A DNA stretch of 48,610 nt, taken from assembly GCA_945901065.1 (NCBI GenBank), contig CAMDKI010000015.1, forward strand, positions 1 through 48,610, given 5' to 3'. Below are positions 25,675 to 33,839 of the stretch, one piece after another (within the stretch, counting starts at the first letter, position 1; each line of letters opens with the position of its first letter). This DNA comes from Chitinophaga pinensis. GTDB taxonomy: Bacteria; Bacteroidota; Bacteroidia; Chitinophagales; CAIOSU01. The notes beneath the pieces were generated by a model that was given only the letters and a program-made list of their open reading frames with translations, ran no database searches and was not told where the DNA came from. The translations under genes and the position numbers were made by a program.

Positions 25675-26493
25675 CTAAAGGTCCCAAATATTGGCATACT
25701 CAAGGTGCACGTCGTCGCCGAAGAAATTTTTGGCGGTTTTGTCGAATGATTCGGTAATGTCGCTGGCGAAGAACTTGTTCGGGCCTCCAATGCGTTTGGT
25801 GCTTAGCAATCCCTTTACGTTCAAGGCATCGCGCACTACTTCCGAAACGAAATCAGTTGAGTCGTACACGGCCACTTTGCCTGCATAAAACTCCTCAATA
25901 TCCTTTTTTATAAGTGGGTAGTGCGTGCAGGCTAGTACCATAGCCTCAATATCGTTAAAGCATTCTTCCTTAAGGTAGGTTTCAATTACGGCTTTCGATA
26001 TCTGGTTGTTGAAGAAGCCTGCCTCAATCATAGGGGCTAGCAACGGGGTGGCCAAGCTGCGCACATCCACATCGGGGCGCAGCTCTTTTAGCTTGCGCTC
26101 GTATATGCCAGTTTTAATAGTGCCTTTGGTACCTATTATGCCCACTTTGTTTAGTTGCTCTAGGCGGGCAAGGCCATGCACTAGCGGGTCGACAACGTTT
26201 ACAAACTGCACGCGGTTGCCAAATATCTCCACCACATCGTCGTAAATAACGCTACTGATGGTGTTGCAGGCAATCACTATAATTTTGCAGCCTTTACCTA
26301 TCAGGAACTCTACTATTTTGGTGCCGTAGTACCGCACCAAGGCCGGCGATTTGTCGCCGTAAGGCATGTGGGCTGTGTCGCCAAAGTAAATAACCTCTTC
26401 GTTGGGCAATTTCCGAATGACCTCACTAGCAATAGTAAGGCCACCAATACCCGAGTCAAATATCCCTATTGGGCTGTGAGTATTGATGGCCAA
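25675..26493 (-). CDS. murI: Glutamate racemase
   Basis: A 272-residue cytoplasmic enzyme that makes D-glutamate for peptidoglycan. The two catalytic cysteines are Cys76 in IACNT and Cys189 in LACTHYPL. The N-terminal IGIFDSGIGGLTIASEV and YFGDTAHMPYGDKS are diagnostic. The length is normal. It is the last gene of the envelope run porG-uppS-bamA-ompH-ompH-murI, 47 bases after the second ompH, and is probably co-transcribed. An overlapping frame on the same strand (25515-25790) is a shadow. Confidence 0.96.
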   Translation of the reverse strand: MAINTHSPIGIFDSGIGGLTIASEVIRKLPNEEVIYFGDTAHMPYGDKSPALVRYYGTKIVEFLIGKGCKIIVIACNTISSVIYDDVVEIFGNRVQFVNVVDPLVHGLARLEQLNKVGIIGTKGTIKTGIYERKLKELRPDVDVRSLATPLLAPMIEAGFFNNQISKAVIETYLKEECFNDIEAMVLACTHYPLIKKDIEEFYAGKVAVYDSTDFVSEVVRDALNVKGLLSTKRIGGPNKFFASDITESFDKTAKNFFGDDVHLEYANIWDL

Positions 26494-26540
26494 AACGATG
26501 AGTAATTTCGGTAAACTAAAGTACTACGCTTAAATTTTTA

Positions 26541-27065
26541 TCAAGGAGCAGTAACTATGCCCAACTTCTTTTTCACCAAAGGCATTACATTGTCGCCATC
26601 AGGTGAGTACAGCAAAATGCCTGCGCTCGAGTCAAAGATGTAAGTATAACCACCTTCTTTAGCAACGGCTTTGATGGCAGTCATAATTTGGTCTTCCAAA
26701 GGCTTCAAAAGCTCTGCTTGTTTTTCAACCAATTGTTGTTCGCTGCTCTGCTCAATTTTCTGCATACGCTTTTCAAGGTCAGCAATCTCAGCATATTTAG
26801 CTTCCAAAAGTGGCTTTAACGTAGCTTTATCATTCTGCATTTTCTCAAACTCAGCATACAATTTGTTGTAGTCTTCCTGCATTTTCATGTAAGCATCTTG
26901 CAATTTTTTTGCAAATGCTTGCAATTGGGTCTCAGCTGTTTTGTAGCTAGGCAATGCTACCAACAACTCCTGTGCGTTGATATGTCCAAATTTGTTTTGG
27001 GCAGAAAGGGTAGTAGGCAAGGCCATTACAAATAACACCGCCAGGATTGCAATAAAATTTTTCAT
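26541..27065 (-). CDS. OmpH/Skp-family periplasmic chaperone, copy 2
   Basis: A 174-residue Skp-type chaperone that holds unfolded outer-membrane proteins in the periplasm. The signal peptide ends about residue 22 (LSAQN). The mature start FGHINAQELLVALPSYKTAE is typical (H-I-N). A long charged coiled coil (about 45-125, rich in K, E and Q) forms the tentacles, followed by KEGGYTYIFDSSAGILLY. It lies 52 bases after its paralog, in the bamA operon. Tandem ompH genes after bamA are a standard Bacteroidota arrangement. Confidence 0.93.
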   Translation of the reverse strand: MKNFIAILAVLFVMALPTTLSAQNKFGHINAQELLVALPSYKTAETQLQAFAKKLQDAYMKMQEDYNKLYAEFEKMQNDKATLKPLLEAKYAEIADLEKRMQKIEQSSEQQLVEKQAELLKPLEDQIMTAIKAVAKEGGYTYIFDSSAGILLYSPDGDNVMPLVKKKLGIVTAP

Positions 27066-27117
27066 GTTTTTGTTTAAGTTGTTTTTAAAAACAGGCTGCT
27101 AAGATAAGCCCTTAATT

Positions 27118-27651
27118 TTATTTTTTGTCAGTTTTCACAGGTTTATATCCTAAAGCAGTAATGATATCATCGCTCTTGTCATACTTCGGATTCACGAATA
27201 ACATGTTCAGCCCGTTTGCCTTATCAAATACAAAGTCATAGGCTTTTTCGGCGGCCATTTTATTTATTTCGTTGTAAATCTTATCCTGAATGGGCTTTAC
27301 CAGTTCTTGTTTTTTTACAAACAGCTCGCCTTGGTATCCAAATTTTTGGTTTTGGTACTCCTTAACCGCCTTTTCGCTGTTCTCAATTTGCTTTTGGCGT
27401 TGCTGGCGGGTTTCTTCTGGTAAAATGATGTACTCTGCTTGGTAGGCTTTGTATAGGTTATCAATATCTTTGTAGCGCTTGTCAATTTCGGCGCGCCAGC
27501 CGTCGGCTATATCATCCAGTTTTTTCTGTGCGGCTTTATATTCTGGTACATTGTCCAGTATATATTCGGTATCAACGTATACAAAACGTTGGCTGTAGCC
27601 AGCTACTGTTATAAGCAGTACACTTAGGGTTGTGAGTAATAACTTTTTCAT
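27118..27651 (-). CDS. OmpH/Skp-family periplasmic chaperone, copy 1
   Basis: A 177-residue Skp-type chaperone, paralog of the following gene. The signal peptide ends about residue 20 (VAGYSQ). The mature start RFVYVDTEYILDNVPEYKAAQ is followed by a charged coiled coil (about 40-120) and EKAYDFVFDKANGLNMLFVNPKYD. It lies 28 bases downstream of bamA, so its product is made together with the barrel insertase it serves. Differences from the other copy (longer basic tail, VKTDKK) suggest the two could form mixed trimers, which is speculation. Confidence 0.93.
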   Translation of the reverse strand: MKKLLLTTLSVLLITVAGYSQRFVYVDTEYILDNVPEYKAAQKKLDDIADGWRAEIDKRYKDIDNLYKAYQAEYIILPEETRQQRQKQIENSEKAVKEYQNQKFGYQGELFVKKQELVKPIQDKIYNEINKMAAEKAYDFVFDKANGLNMLFVNPKYDKSDDIITALGYKPVKTDKK

Positions 27652-27679
27652 TTTGGTGTGTTTTTAAGTGTTAAACCAA

Positions 27680-30313
27680 TTATTCTGGTTCGAAGCCTAA
27701 CACGATACTGAATTTTCCGTATTTGTTTAAGAAGTCTCCGAAACCATTTGCTGTCCCAGCATCCTTATCAAAGCCTATGCCATAATCGAAACCTAACAAC
27801 CCGAACATAGGCAACATTATCCTAACACCTAGGCCAGCCGTACGTTTTATATCGAAAGGATTGTAACTTTTTATATCGTTGTAGTAGTTTCCACCCTCCA
27901 AAAAGGCCGTTGCAAATATGGTAGCCGATGGGTTTAGAGAGATAGGGAAACGCATTTCGACTGTAAATTTATTGAAAAACGGCGCTCCGGTATTCGGGCT
28001 CAATACTTCGTATCCACGCAGTGCTAAGATATCTCTGCCAAAAAACTGGATGTTGGAAATGCCATCACCACCCAATTCAAAGCGCTCAAATGGAGAGTAA
28101 CCGATATCTTTGTTATAATAGCCCAAGAAACCGAATTTAGCCGCTACGCGCAATACCAATGGCTGTTTCAGGTTTTTGGTAACAGGCGTAAACCACTCTG
28201 CTGTGAAGCGCCATTTGTGATACTCTACCCATTTATATTTTTGATTGTCTGGCAGGTCAGTATAGTCCTTTCCGCTAAGCAGCGAGTATGGTGGCGTTAT
28301 TTGCAACGACAAGGATATGTTGGAGCCTTGGGTAGGGTATGTAGGGTTGTAAACCGAACTGCGTGCCAACGTAAACTTTAAGTTCAAGTTATTAGAACGA
28401 CCATCAGTAATGATAAAGTTCGAGGATGTCCAGTTGTCTAGTTTATAGTTCTGAAACTGTACTAAAGCTTGGAAAGTAAAGTAGTCATCGGGCCATTTTA
28501 ACCTTGTACCTATACCAACGCTGGCACCATTGGTAGTTAGGCTAGAAATAACTTTGTTGTCGATGCTGAGGGTAGCAAAACGAGAGTTGTAATAACTCAC
28601 CGAGAATGAATTTGGTTTTCGGCCCCCAAGCCAAGGTTCGGTAAACGAGAAGTTGTAGGACTGATAAATTCTACCGTTGGTTTGTACCCGTAACGAAAGC
28701 CTTTGTCCGTCGCCAGCTGGTAGCGGACTCCAAGAGCCTTTTTTGAACATGTTTTGGATAGAGAAGTTGGTAAACGATACACCCAAAGTGCCCACTACAC
28801 CTCGGCCTCTGCCGCCCCAACCTGCCGATAACTCTAACTGGTCGGATGGTTTTTCTACCACACGGTACTCTATATCCACCGTTCCGTTTTCGGGGTTGGG
28901 GATGGGCACTACCTCAAGTTGCTCAGGGTCGAAGTAGCCCAAATTGATAATCTCCCTTTGCGAGCGTATCAAATCACTTCGGCTAAATACGTTGCCAGGT
29001 ATAGTTCTCAGCTCTCGGCGTATAACATACTCTTTGGTTTTGGTATTGCCCGATATGCGCACTTCGTTAATAATGGCTATTGGCCCTTCCGATACTCGAA
29101 TCTCAATATCAATGGAATCTTCTATTACGGCAACTTCCAGCGGGCTCACCTGAAAAAACAAATAGCCATTGTCCATATAAAGGCTGGCAATGTCGGTTCC
29201 GTTCTCGCTCATGTTAAGGCGTTCATCAAGCAGGGTGCGGTTGTATATGTCGCCTTTCTTTATGCCCAACAATTTGGCCAACGTATCGCTGCTGTATATG
29301 GTGTTACCGGCCCAGGTTACGTTGCGAAAATGGTACTGTATGCCTTCATTTACTTTTATACGGATTTGCAATTCACCATTCTCCATATAAACACTGTCGG
29401 CAAGTATTTCGGCATCTCTAAAACCAAGCGAATTGTAGTGTTCAACTAGTTTTTCTTTATCGGCTTTATAATCCTTCAATATAAATTTTGAAGCACTGAA
29501 AATATTCAATCTGGCCTTGTCGGCGAAGTAATCAATGGTTCGCGATGGAGCTAGGTTTTCCAGTATCTCCATAAAGCTCGAAGTATCCTTTTTGGCAGCT
29601 TTTATGTTTTCGGGGCTAATAATACCCGCAATATCCAAATGCACCTTTTCTTTGGTATCCTTCATTTTCTTGCGCAAAGTGGCATCGCTCACCACGGTGT
29701 TACCCTCAAAAAGAATACTACCAATTTTAACCTTGCCACCTTTATTTACTACTATGGTCAATATTACGCTGTTGTTCAATATAGTGTCTGCCGATTCTTT
29801 GAGTGTAACCTTGGCATTCAAGTATCCTTTATCCTTGTAATGGTTTTGGATAATGTTGATGGTGTTGGTTTTAAGGTTTTCGGTAAGTACGCGGCCGCTA
29901 ATCAGTTTTATTTTATCGCGCAGTTCATCCTGCTCGCCTTTTTTAATTTTTCCTTCAAAGGCAAATTTGCCCAAGCGGGGCCGCTCGGTTACCAATATAT
30001 CCAAGAAAACAATGTTGCCCAAGGTTTTCAGTATGCGTATCTCTACGTTGGTAAACAGCCCTTGCTCCCAAAGCTTGCGAATGGCTTTACCGACATCGTC
30101 GCCAGGTATCGAAATTTTTTGTCCTGCTTTAAGTCCCGAAAGGGGCACTATCAGATCAGGGTCTAAATATTTAGCCCCCGAAACGGTAACCGGGCCCAAG
30201 ATATATTCGGTAGGTAGTGAGTAGTTGATACGGGACGCACCAATGCTATCTAGCTGCGCAGATGCAGGTAAGTAGCAACAAATAGCCAACAACGTATATA
30301 GAAAATATTTCAA
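27680..30313 (-). CDS. bamA: Outer-membrane protein assembly factor BamA
   Basis: An 877-residue Omp85 protein that inserts beta-barrels into the outer membrane. The signal peptide covers 1-19 (LPASAQ). Repeated POTRA domains occupy about 35-480 (for example PIAIINEVRISGNTKTKEYVIRRELRTIPGNVF). The C-terminal barrel is about 495-877. The conserved loop-6 motif appears as LRGY (765-768, usually VRGY). The start is a TTG that overlaps the uppS stop (TTGA), giving translational coupling, and the signal peptide requires it. The POTRA region is longer than in proteobacterial BamA, as is common in Bacteroidota. Downstream lie its chaperone genes. Confidence 0.96.
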   Translation of the reverse strand: MKYFLYTLLAICCYLPASAQLDSIGASRINYSLPTEYILGPVTVSGAKYLDPDLIVPLSGLKAGQKISIPGDDVGKAIRKLWEQGLFTNVEIRILKTLGNIVFLDILVTERPRLGKFAFEGKIKKGEQDELRDKIKLISGRVLTENLKTNTINIIQNHYKDKGYLNAKVTLKESADTILNNSVILTIVVNKGGKVKIGSILFEGNTVVSDATLRKKMKDTKEKVHLDIAGIISPENIKAAKKDTSSFMEILENLAPSRTIDYFADKARLNIFSASKFILKDYKADKEKLVEHYNSLGFRDAEILADSVYMENGELQIRIKVNEGIQYHFRNVTWAGNTIYSSDTLAKLLGIKKGDIYNRTLLDERLNMSENGTDIASLYMDNGYLFFQVSPLEVAVIEDSIDIEIRVSEGPIAIINEVRISGNTKTKEYVIRRELRTIPGNVFSRSDLIRSQREIINLGYFDPEQLEVVPIPNPENGTVDIEYRVVEKPSDQLELSAGWGGRGRGVVGTLGVSFTNFSIQNMFKKGSWSPLPAGDGQRLSLRVQTNGRIYQSYNFSFTEPWLGGRKPNSFSVSYYNSRFATLSIDNKVISSLTTNGASVGIGTRLKWPDDYFTFQALVQFQNYKLDNWTSSNFIITDGRSNNLNLKFTLARSSVYNPTYPTQGSNISLSLQITPPYSLLSGKDYTDLPDNQKYKWVEYHKWRFTAEWFTPVTKNLKQPLVLRVAAKFGFLGYYNKDIGYSPFERFELGGDGISNIQFFGRDILALRGYEVLSPNTGAPFFNKFTVEMRFPISLNPSATIFATAFLEGGNYYNDIKSYNPFDIKRTAGLGVRIMLPMFGLLGFDYGIGFDKDAGTANGFGDFLNKYGKFSIVLGFEPE

Positions 30314-31062
30314 CTTATCTGCGGTTTTATCTGCTCGCTTATCTTGCCAAATCGGCGTTCGCGTTGCTGGTAGTCAACAATAGCCTCGTAAAGGTGCTCC
30401 TTGCGGAAATCCGGCCACAAGGTTTCGGTAAAATATAGCTCAGCGTAAGCCAACTGCCAAAGCAAAAAGTTGCTTATGCGCTGTTCGCCACTGGTGCGTA
30501 TCATTAGTTCGGGGTCGGGCATTCCTTTGGTACTTAGGTTGTCGCTCAAGGTTTGCTCATTTATGCCAGTAGGGTCAATTTTTCCGGCTTTGGCATCTTC
30601 GGCAATCTGCCTAATGGCCTCAGTTATCTCCCACTTGCTGCTGTAGCTTAGTGCTAGCACCACGGTCATGCGTTTGTTATTCTTGGTTTCTTCCATAGCC
30701 TCGGCTAAGCGGTTGCGGCTCCGTTCGGGCAGCATATCCGTTTTACCAATTACAGCTAGGCGAATGTCGTTTTTCATTAAAGTTTTTACTTCGGATTTTA
30801 TGGTACGCACCAATAGTTCCATCAAAGCATCTACCTCCATTTTGGGGCGGCTCCAATTTTCGGTACTAAACGCATAAAGTGTAAGATATTGTATGCCTAG
30901 TTCGGCAGAGGCCTCAACTGTTTCGCGCACCGCAGTTACACCGTGTTTGTGGCCAAACACGCGATTGTGGCCCTGGCGCTTTGCCCAACGACCGTTCCCG
31001 TCCATTATCACAGCGATATGGCGCGGAAGTTTTTCGCGGTCTATTTGGCTCTTTTTATCCAT
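30310..31062 (-). CDS. uppS: Isoprenyl transferase (undecaprenyl diphosphate synthase)
   Basis: A 250-residue cis-prenyltransferase that makes the C55 lipid carrier for peptidoglycan and other glycans. HIAVIMDGNGRWAKRQG holds the catalytic Asp21 and the diphosphate-binding residues. YAFSTENWSRP, DPELMIRTSGEQRISNFLLWQLAYAELYF and WPDF are all present. The start at ATG 31062 is normal. It overlaps bamA by four bases and follows porG by 39 bases. A possible internal promoter box (TACCTTTG) lies just upstream. Confidence 0.97.
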   Translation of the reverse strand: MDKKSQIDREKLPRHIAVIMDGNGRWAKRQGHNRVFGHKHGVTAVRETVEASAELGIQYLTLYAFSTENWSRPKMEVDALMELLVRTIKSEVKTLMKNDIRLAVIGKTDMLPERSRNRLAEAMEETKNNKRMTVVLALSYSSKWEITEAIRQIAEDAKAGKIDPTGINEQTLSDNLSTKGMPDPELMIRTSGEQRISNFLLWQLAYAELYFTETLWPDFRKEHLYEAIVDYQQRERRFGKISEQIKPQIS

Positions 31063-31085
31063 TAGGCGATTGGTGGTGCGGCGGT

Positions 31086-31093
31086 CAAAGGTA
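31086..31093 (-). promoter_or_regulatory. Possible internal promoter box before uppS
   Basis: TACCTTTG on the minus strand matches TAnnTTTG and lies 23 bases before the uppS ATG. No TTG stands at the expected distance upstream, so only half of the promoter is visible. Confidence 0.3.
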
Positions 31094-31101
31094 CAAAATG
31101 A

Positions 31102-31947
31102 TTAAAGAATTCTTGAAGGCCAAGGGCAACGTTCTTTAAGTATGGTATAGCTAAGACTTAAACCAAAAAACAGGAACTGATCTTTTTTATTCGACATGCC
31201 GCGTTGCTTGCCTGCATAGCCAATGGGTTCGCCCACTTCGCCGCTACGGTCGCTCAGGGCTTCGGCAATATTTCTGGGCACCGCAAAACTGTATACATTC
31301 GCAGGGTAGGTAGTACTTACATCATCCAAATAATCGGTAAAAGTAACCCTCACACCCAATTCTACGCCCAATGTCCAGGCAGGGTGAAAACGGTACTTGA
31401 AGCCACCACCTACCGGTATAGCAAAACCAAAACGGCTGTAAGGTTTTTTACCGGTTGCCTCGTCGTTTTGGCCTTCGGTGCCTACCGGTTGCAGTGCATA
31501 CGTTTCGCCATCAAGTTCGGCTTTGGGGTTGAAATAAAAGCCCGATACGCCAAAAGATAGGTAAGGGGTAAATTTATAACGGTCTTTGCGGGGCTCAAAC
31601 CTGAAAAAGTTGATTTCTATTTGGCTGGTAAGTTCCAAAATGCTGGAACTGAAAGATAAATTGCGTGCTCGCTGAAATGGGTCTGGCGAGGCTTCATCCG
31701 AAAAAGATACCTTTCCGTAGTTGAAACCGTTTTTCCAGGCTAAGCGCGTATTGAAATTATAGCGGGCAAATGCGCCAGCACCCGGGCCCATATACTCAAA
31801 GCTGGTGCGCGTATTCAAATCGCCAAAGTAATTGCTAAAACCAGCCCAAACTCCATAGTCCCAATCTTGTGCTTGTACACGAGTAGGCAATGCTAGCATA
31901 ACCAGCACAGGGATGAGTAGAGATAACTTATAGAAATACCGTATCAT
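31102..31947 (-). CDS. porG: PorG, T9SS outer-membrane protein (DUF6089)
   Basis: A 281-residue outer-membrane barrel. The signal peptide ends about residue 26 (TRVQAQ). Family motifs are VWAGFSNYFGDLN near the mature start, LQPVGTEGQ, and TFTDYLDDVSTTY. In Porphyromonas, PorG is needed for T9SS and associates with the PorK-PorN rings. Its gene precedes uppS-bamA-ompH-ompH, the same order as here, so this copy is the best PorG candidate among the three DUF6089 genes. The ATG at 31947 is chosen over an in-frame TTG at 31959 that lies inside the hairpin stem. A perfect 14-bp hairpin ends two bases before this ATG. Confidence 0.82.
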   Translation of the reverse strand: MIRYFYKLSLLIPVLVMLALPTRVQAQDWDYGVWAGFSNYFGDLNTRTSFEYMGPGAGAFARYNFNTRLAWKNGFNYGKVSFSDEASPDPFQRARNLSFSSSILELTSQIEINFFRFEPRKDRYKFTPYLSFGVSGFYFNPKAELDGETYALQPVGTEGQNDEATGKKPYSRFGFAIPVGGGFKYRFHPAWTLGVELGVRVTFTDYLDDVSTTYPANVYSFAVPRNIAEALSDRSGEVGEPIGYAGKQRGMSNKKDQFLFFGLSLSYTILKERCPWPSRIL

Positions 31948-31949
31948 AC

Positions 31950-31981
31950 AAAAGCCCAAAATTAGACAATTTTGGGCTTTT
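31950..31981 (-). terminator. Terminator-like hairpin abutting the porG start codon
   Basis: A perfect 14-bp stem, AAAAGCCCAAAATT (31950-31963) with its complement (31968-31981), and a 4-base loop. On the minus strand it ends in CTTTTGT, two bases before the ATG. No minus-strand gene is seen upstream for it to terminate, so it may be an attenuator, a translational control hairpin or the end of a small RNA. Confidence 0.6.
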
Positions 31982-32157
31982 AGAACGATATATGGATTTG
32001 TTTATTGTGGTAAGGTAGCGCATGGGCTGATTATTGCCAATAAGTATGGGTTAGGTTTGGTGGTTAACGATGTGTGGTTTGTGCCTGATTTTTTAACCTT
32101 TTAAATGCTAATCGTTACAGGGCTTGTATCTACGTAGGCGAGCATTTTACTGGCAAA

Positions 32158-32185
32158 TTGCCATCAAGCTAATTCGCTATCTTCG
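32158..32185 (+). promoter_or_regulatory. Promoter of mutY, near-leaderless
   Basis: TTG (32158-32160), a 17-base spacer, then TATCTTCG (32178-32185), seven of eight matches to TAnnTTTG. The predicted transcript would begin at or next to the mutY ATG at 32190. Confidence 0.5.
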
Positions 32186-32189
32186 CATT

Positions 32190-33278
32190 ATGTCCTCTTT
32201 ATTACCAAAAACCTTTTTTACCGAGCAACTCATGGCATGGTATCGCCCCACCTATAGGCCCATGCCTTGGAAGGCTGAGAAGGATGCCTATAAAGTGTGG
32301 CTCAGTGAGATAATATTGCAACAAACCCGTGTAGAGCAGGGGCTGCCTTACTACCTAAAGTTTACCGAAACTTACCCCACCGTGCGGCACTTGGCGCAAG
32401 CCCCCGCCGATGATGTAATGAAACTTTGGCAAGGGCTAGGCTATTACAGCCGCGCCCGCAACCTACACGCTGCAGCCAAGTATATTGATGCTGAACTGGA
32501 TGGCAAGTTTCCTGATAACTATGAGGCTTTGCTATTGCTTAAAGGGGTAGGTGAGTACACGGCTGCGGCTATATCCAGTTTTGTGTTTAACGAGCCGCGT
32601 GCTGTGCTGGATGGCAACGTTTACAGGGTGCTGGCAAGGTACTTTGGTATCCAAACGCCCATTGATAGCCCAATAGCCAAAAGGGAGTTTGGGGTATTGG
32701 CCAACGAGTTGATTGCCCAACAGCGGCCGGGCATATACAACCAAGCCATTATGGATTTTGGTGCTACGCTGTGTAAGCCTGCGCAACCGCTGTGCGGCAC
32801 TTGCCCCTTGGCTGCTAAGTGTGTGGCTAAAAAGGAAAACCTACAGGATAAATTGCCCATTAAAGCAGGAAAAATTAAGCAACGCGAACGCTTCTTCCAT
32901 TATTTTGTAATTGATGCCCATGGGCAAAGTGTGGTGGAGCAGCGCACAGGGAAGGATATTTGGCAGGAGCTATACCAGTTTCCGATGTTGGAGGCTGAGG
33001 AGATATTGCAGCCCGAAAGTGATGCCATTGCTACATTTTTACAAGAACTTACTCAAGATGCCAAATGGCAACTGACAAGGCAAAAAGGCCCATATACCCA
33101 GAAGCTAACGCACCAAAAAATCAATGCTGTTTTTATAGAAATTGCTGTGGCAGAGAAACTTAACCTAACCGATACCCGATTTAAAACAACGGAGCGAGAA
33201 AAATTGAATAATTTTGCTTTCCCGAAGATTATTGATTGCTATTTAAAAGATAATCGGTTATATTTAAGTTTGACCTAA
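32190..33278 (+). CDS. mutY: A/G-specific adenine glycosylase MutY
   Basis: A 362-residue DNA repair enzyme that removes adenine opposite 8-oxoguanine. Catalytic Glu40 is in WLSEIILQQTRV, and Asp141 in AVLDGNVYRVLAR follows the helix-hairpin-helix LLKGVGEYTAAAI. The iron-sulfur cysteines 195, 202, 205 and 211 have the standard C-x6-C-x2-C-x5-C spacing. The C-terminal NUDIX-like domain (about 235-360) reads the 8-oxoG. The start is placed at 32190 (MSSLLPKTFF) because an upstream in-frame ATG (32124) would add 22 unlikely residues and precede the promoter. It begins the mutY-ssb-gldE-gldD run. Confidence 0.96.
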   Translation: MSSLLPKTFFTEQLMAWYRPTYRPMPWKAEKDAYKVWLSEIILQQTRVEQGLPYYLKFTETYPTVRHLAQAPADDVMKLWQGLGYYSRARNLHAAAKYIDAELDGKFPDNYEALLLLKGVGEYTAAAISSFVFNEPRAVLDGNVYRVLARYFGIQTPIDSPIAKREFGVLANELIAQQRPGIYNQAIMDFGATLCKPAQPLCGTCPLAAKCVAKKENLQDKLPIKAGKIKQRERFFHYFVIDAHGQSVVEQRTGKDIWQELYQFPMLEAEEILQPESDAIATFLQELTQDAKWQLTRQKGPYTQKLTHQKINAVFIEIAVAEKLNLTDTRFKTTEREKLNNFAFPKIIDCYLKDNRLYLSLT

Positions 33279-33299
33279 TCGAGAGCATACCCATTTACT

Positions 33300-33809
33300 A
33301 TGAGAGGATTAAACAAAGTTGTATTGCTTGGCCACCTTGGCCGCGACCCTGAGGTAACCTATTTGGAAGGCGGCATTGCACGTGCACGCTTTTCGATTGC
33401 CACCAATGAAGGATATACCGATAAAGAAGGTAACCGTATTGACCAAACCGAATGGCACAACATTACCCTTTGGCGTCGTCAAGCAGAGGTTGCAGAGAAG
33501 TTTTTAAAGAAAGGCAGCTTGATATACCTTGAAGGCCGCTTGCGAAATCGTTCGTGGGAAGATAATGGCGTTAAAAAGTATGCTACAGATGTAGAAGGGC
33601 TGAATTTTATTATGCTGGATAAGAAAGAAGATGGCACTGGCGGCAGCAGCAACTATGGTGGCGACAGTGCAAGTGCTGGAGGTGGATATGGCCAGCAGCA
33701 GCAGCGCAGCCAACCACAACAGCAAAGCGGTCCTGTAGCACCACAACCCCAAGCACAAGATATGGGTGGTGCAAACGGCGACGATTATAACGATGACCTG
33801 CCGTTTTAG
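33300..33809 (+). CDS. ssb: Single-stranded DNA-binding protein
   Basis: A 169-residue SSB. The OB fold occupies about 1-105 (MRGLNKVVLLGHLGRDPEVTYLEGG; RFSIATNEGYTDKEGN; TEWHNITLWRRQAEVAEKFLKKGSLIYLEGRL). A glycine- and glutamine-rich linker (about 115-155) and the acidic tip DDYNDDLPF, which recruits repair and replication partners, follow. It starts 21 bases after mutY and is followed by gldE after 30 bases. This grouping of mutY, ssb, gldE and gldD is conserved in Bacteroidota. Confidence 0.97.
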   Translation: MRGLNKVVLLGHLGRDPEVTYLEGGIARARFSIATNEGYTDKEGNRIDQTEWHNITLWRRQAEVAEKFLKKGSLIYLEGRLRNRSWEDNGVKKYATDVEGLNFIMLDKKEDGTGGSSNYGGDSASAGGGYGQQQQRSQPQQQSGPVAPQPQAQDMGGANGDDYNDDLPF

Positions 33810-33839
33810 GCCTTATGGTTTCATTAAATAACTATTCAA

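Noticed and set aside
25515..25790. A 91-codon minus-strand frame overlapping murI
   Set aside because: It lies in another frame of murI and of the gap after it, with no recognisable features.
31982..32104. A 41-codon open stretch without a start codon upstream of mutY (contains G-L-I-I-A-N-K-Y-G-L-G)
   Set aside because: Could be a gene remnant, but it lacks a start, is short, and matches no family I recognise.
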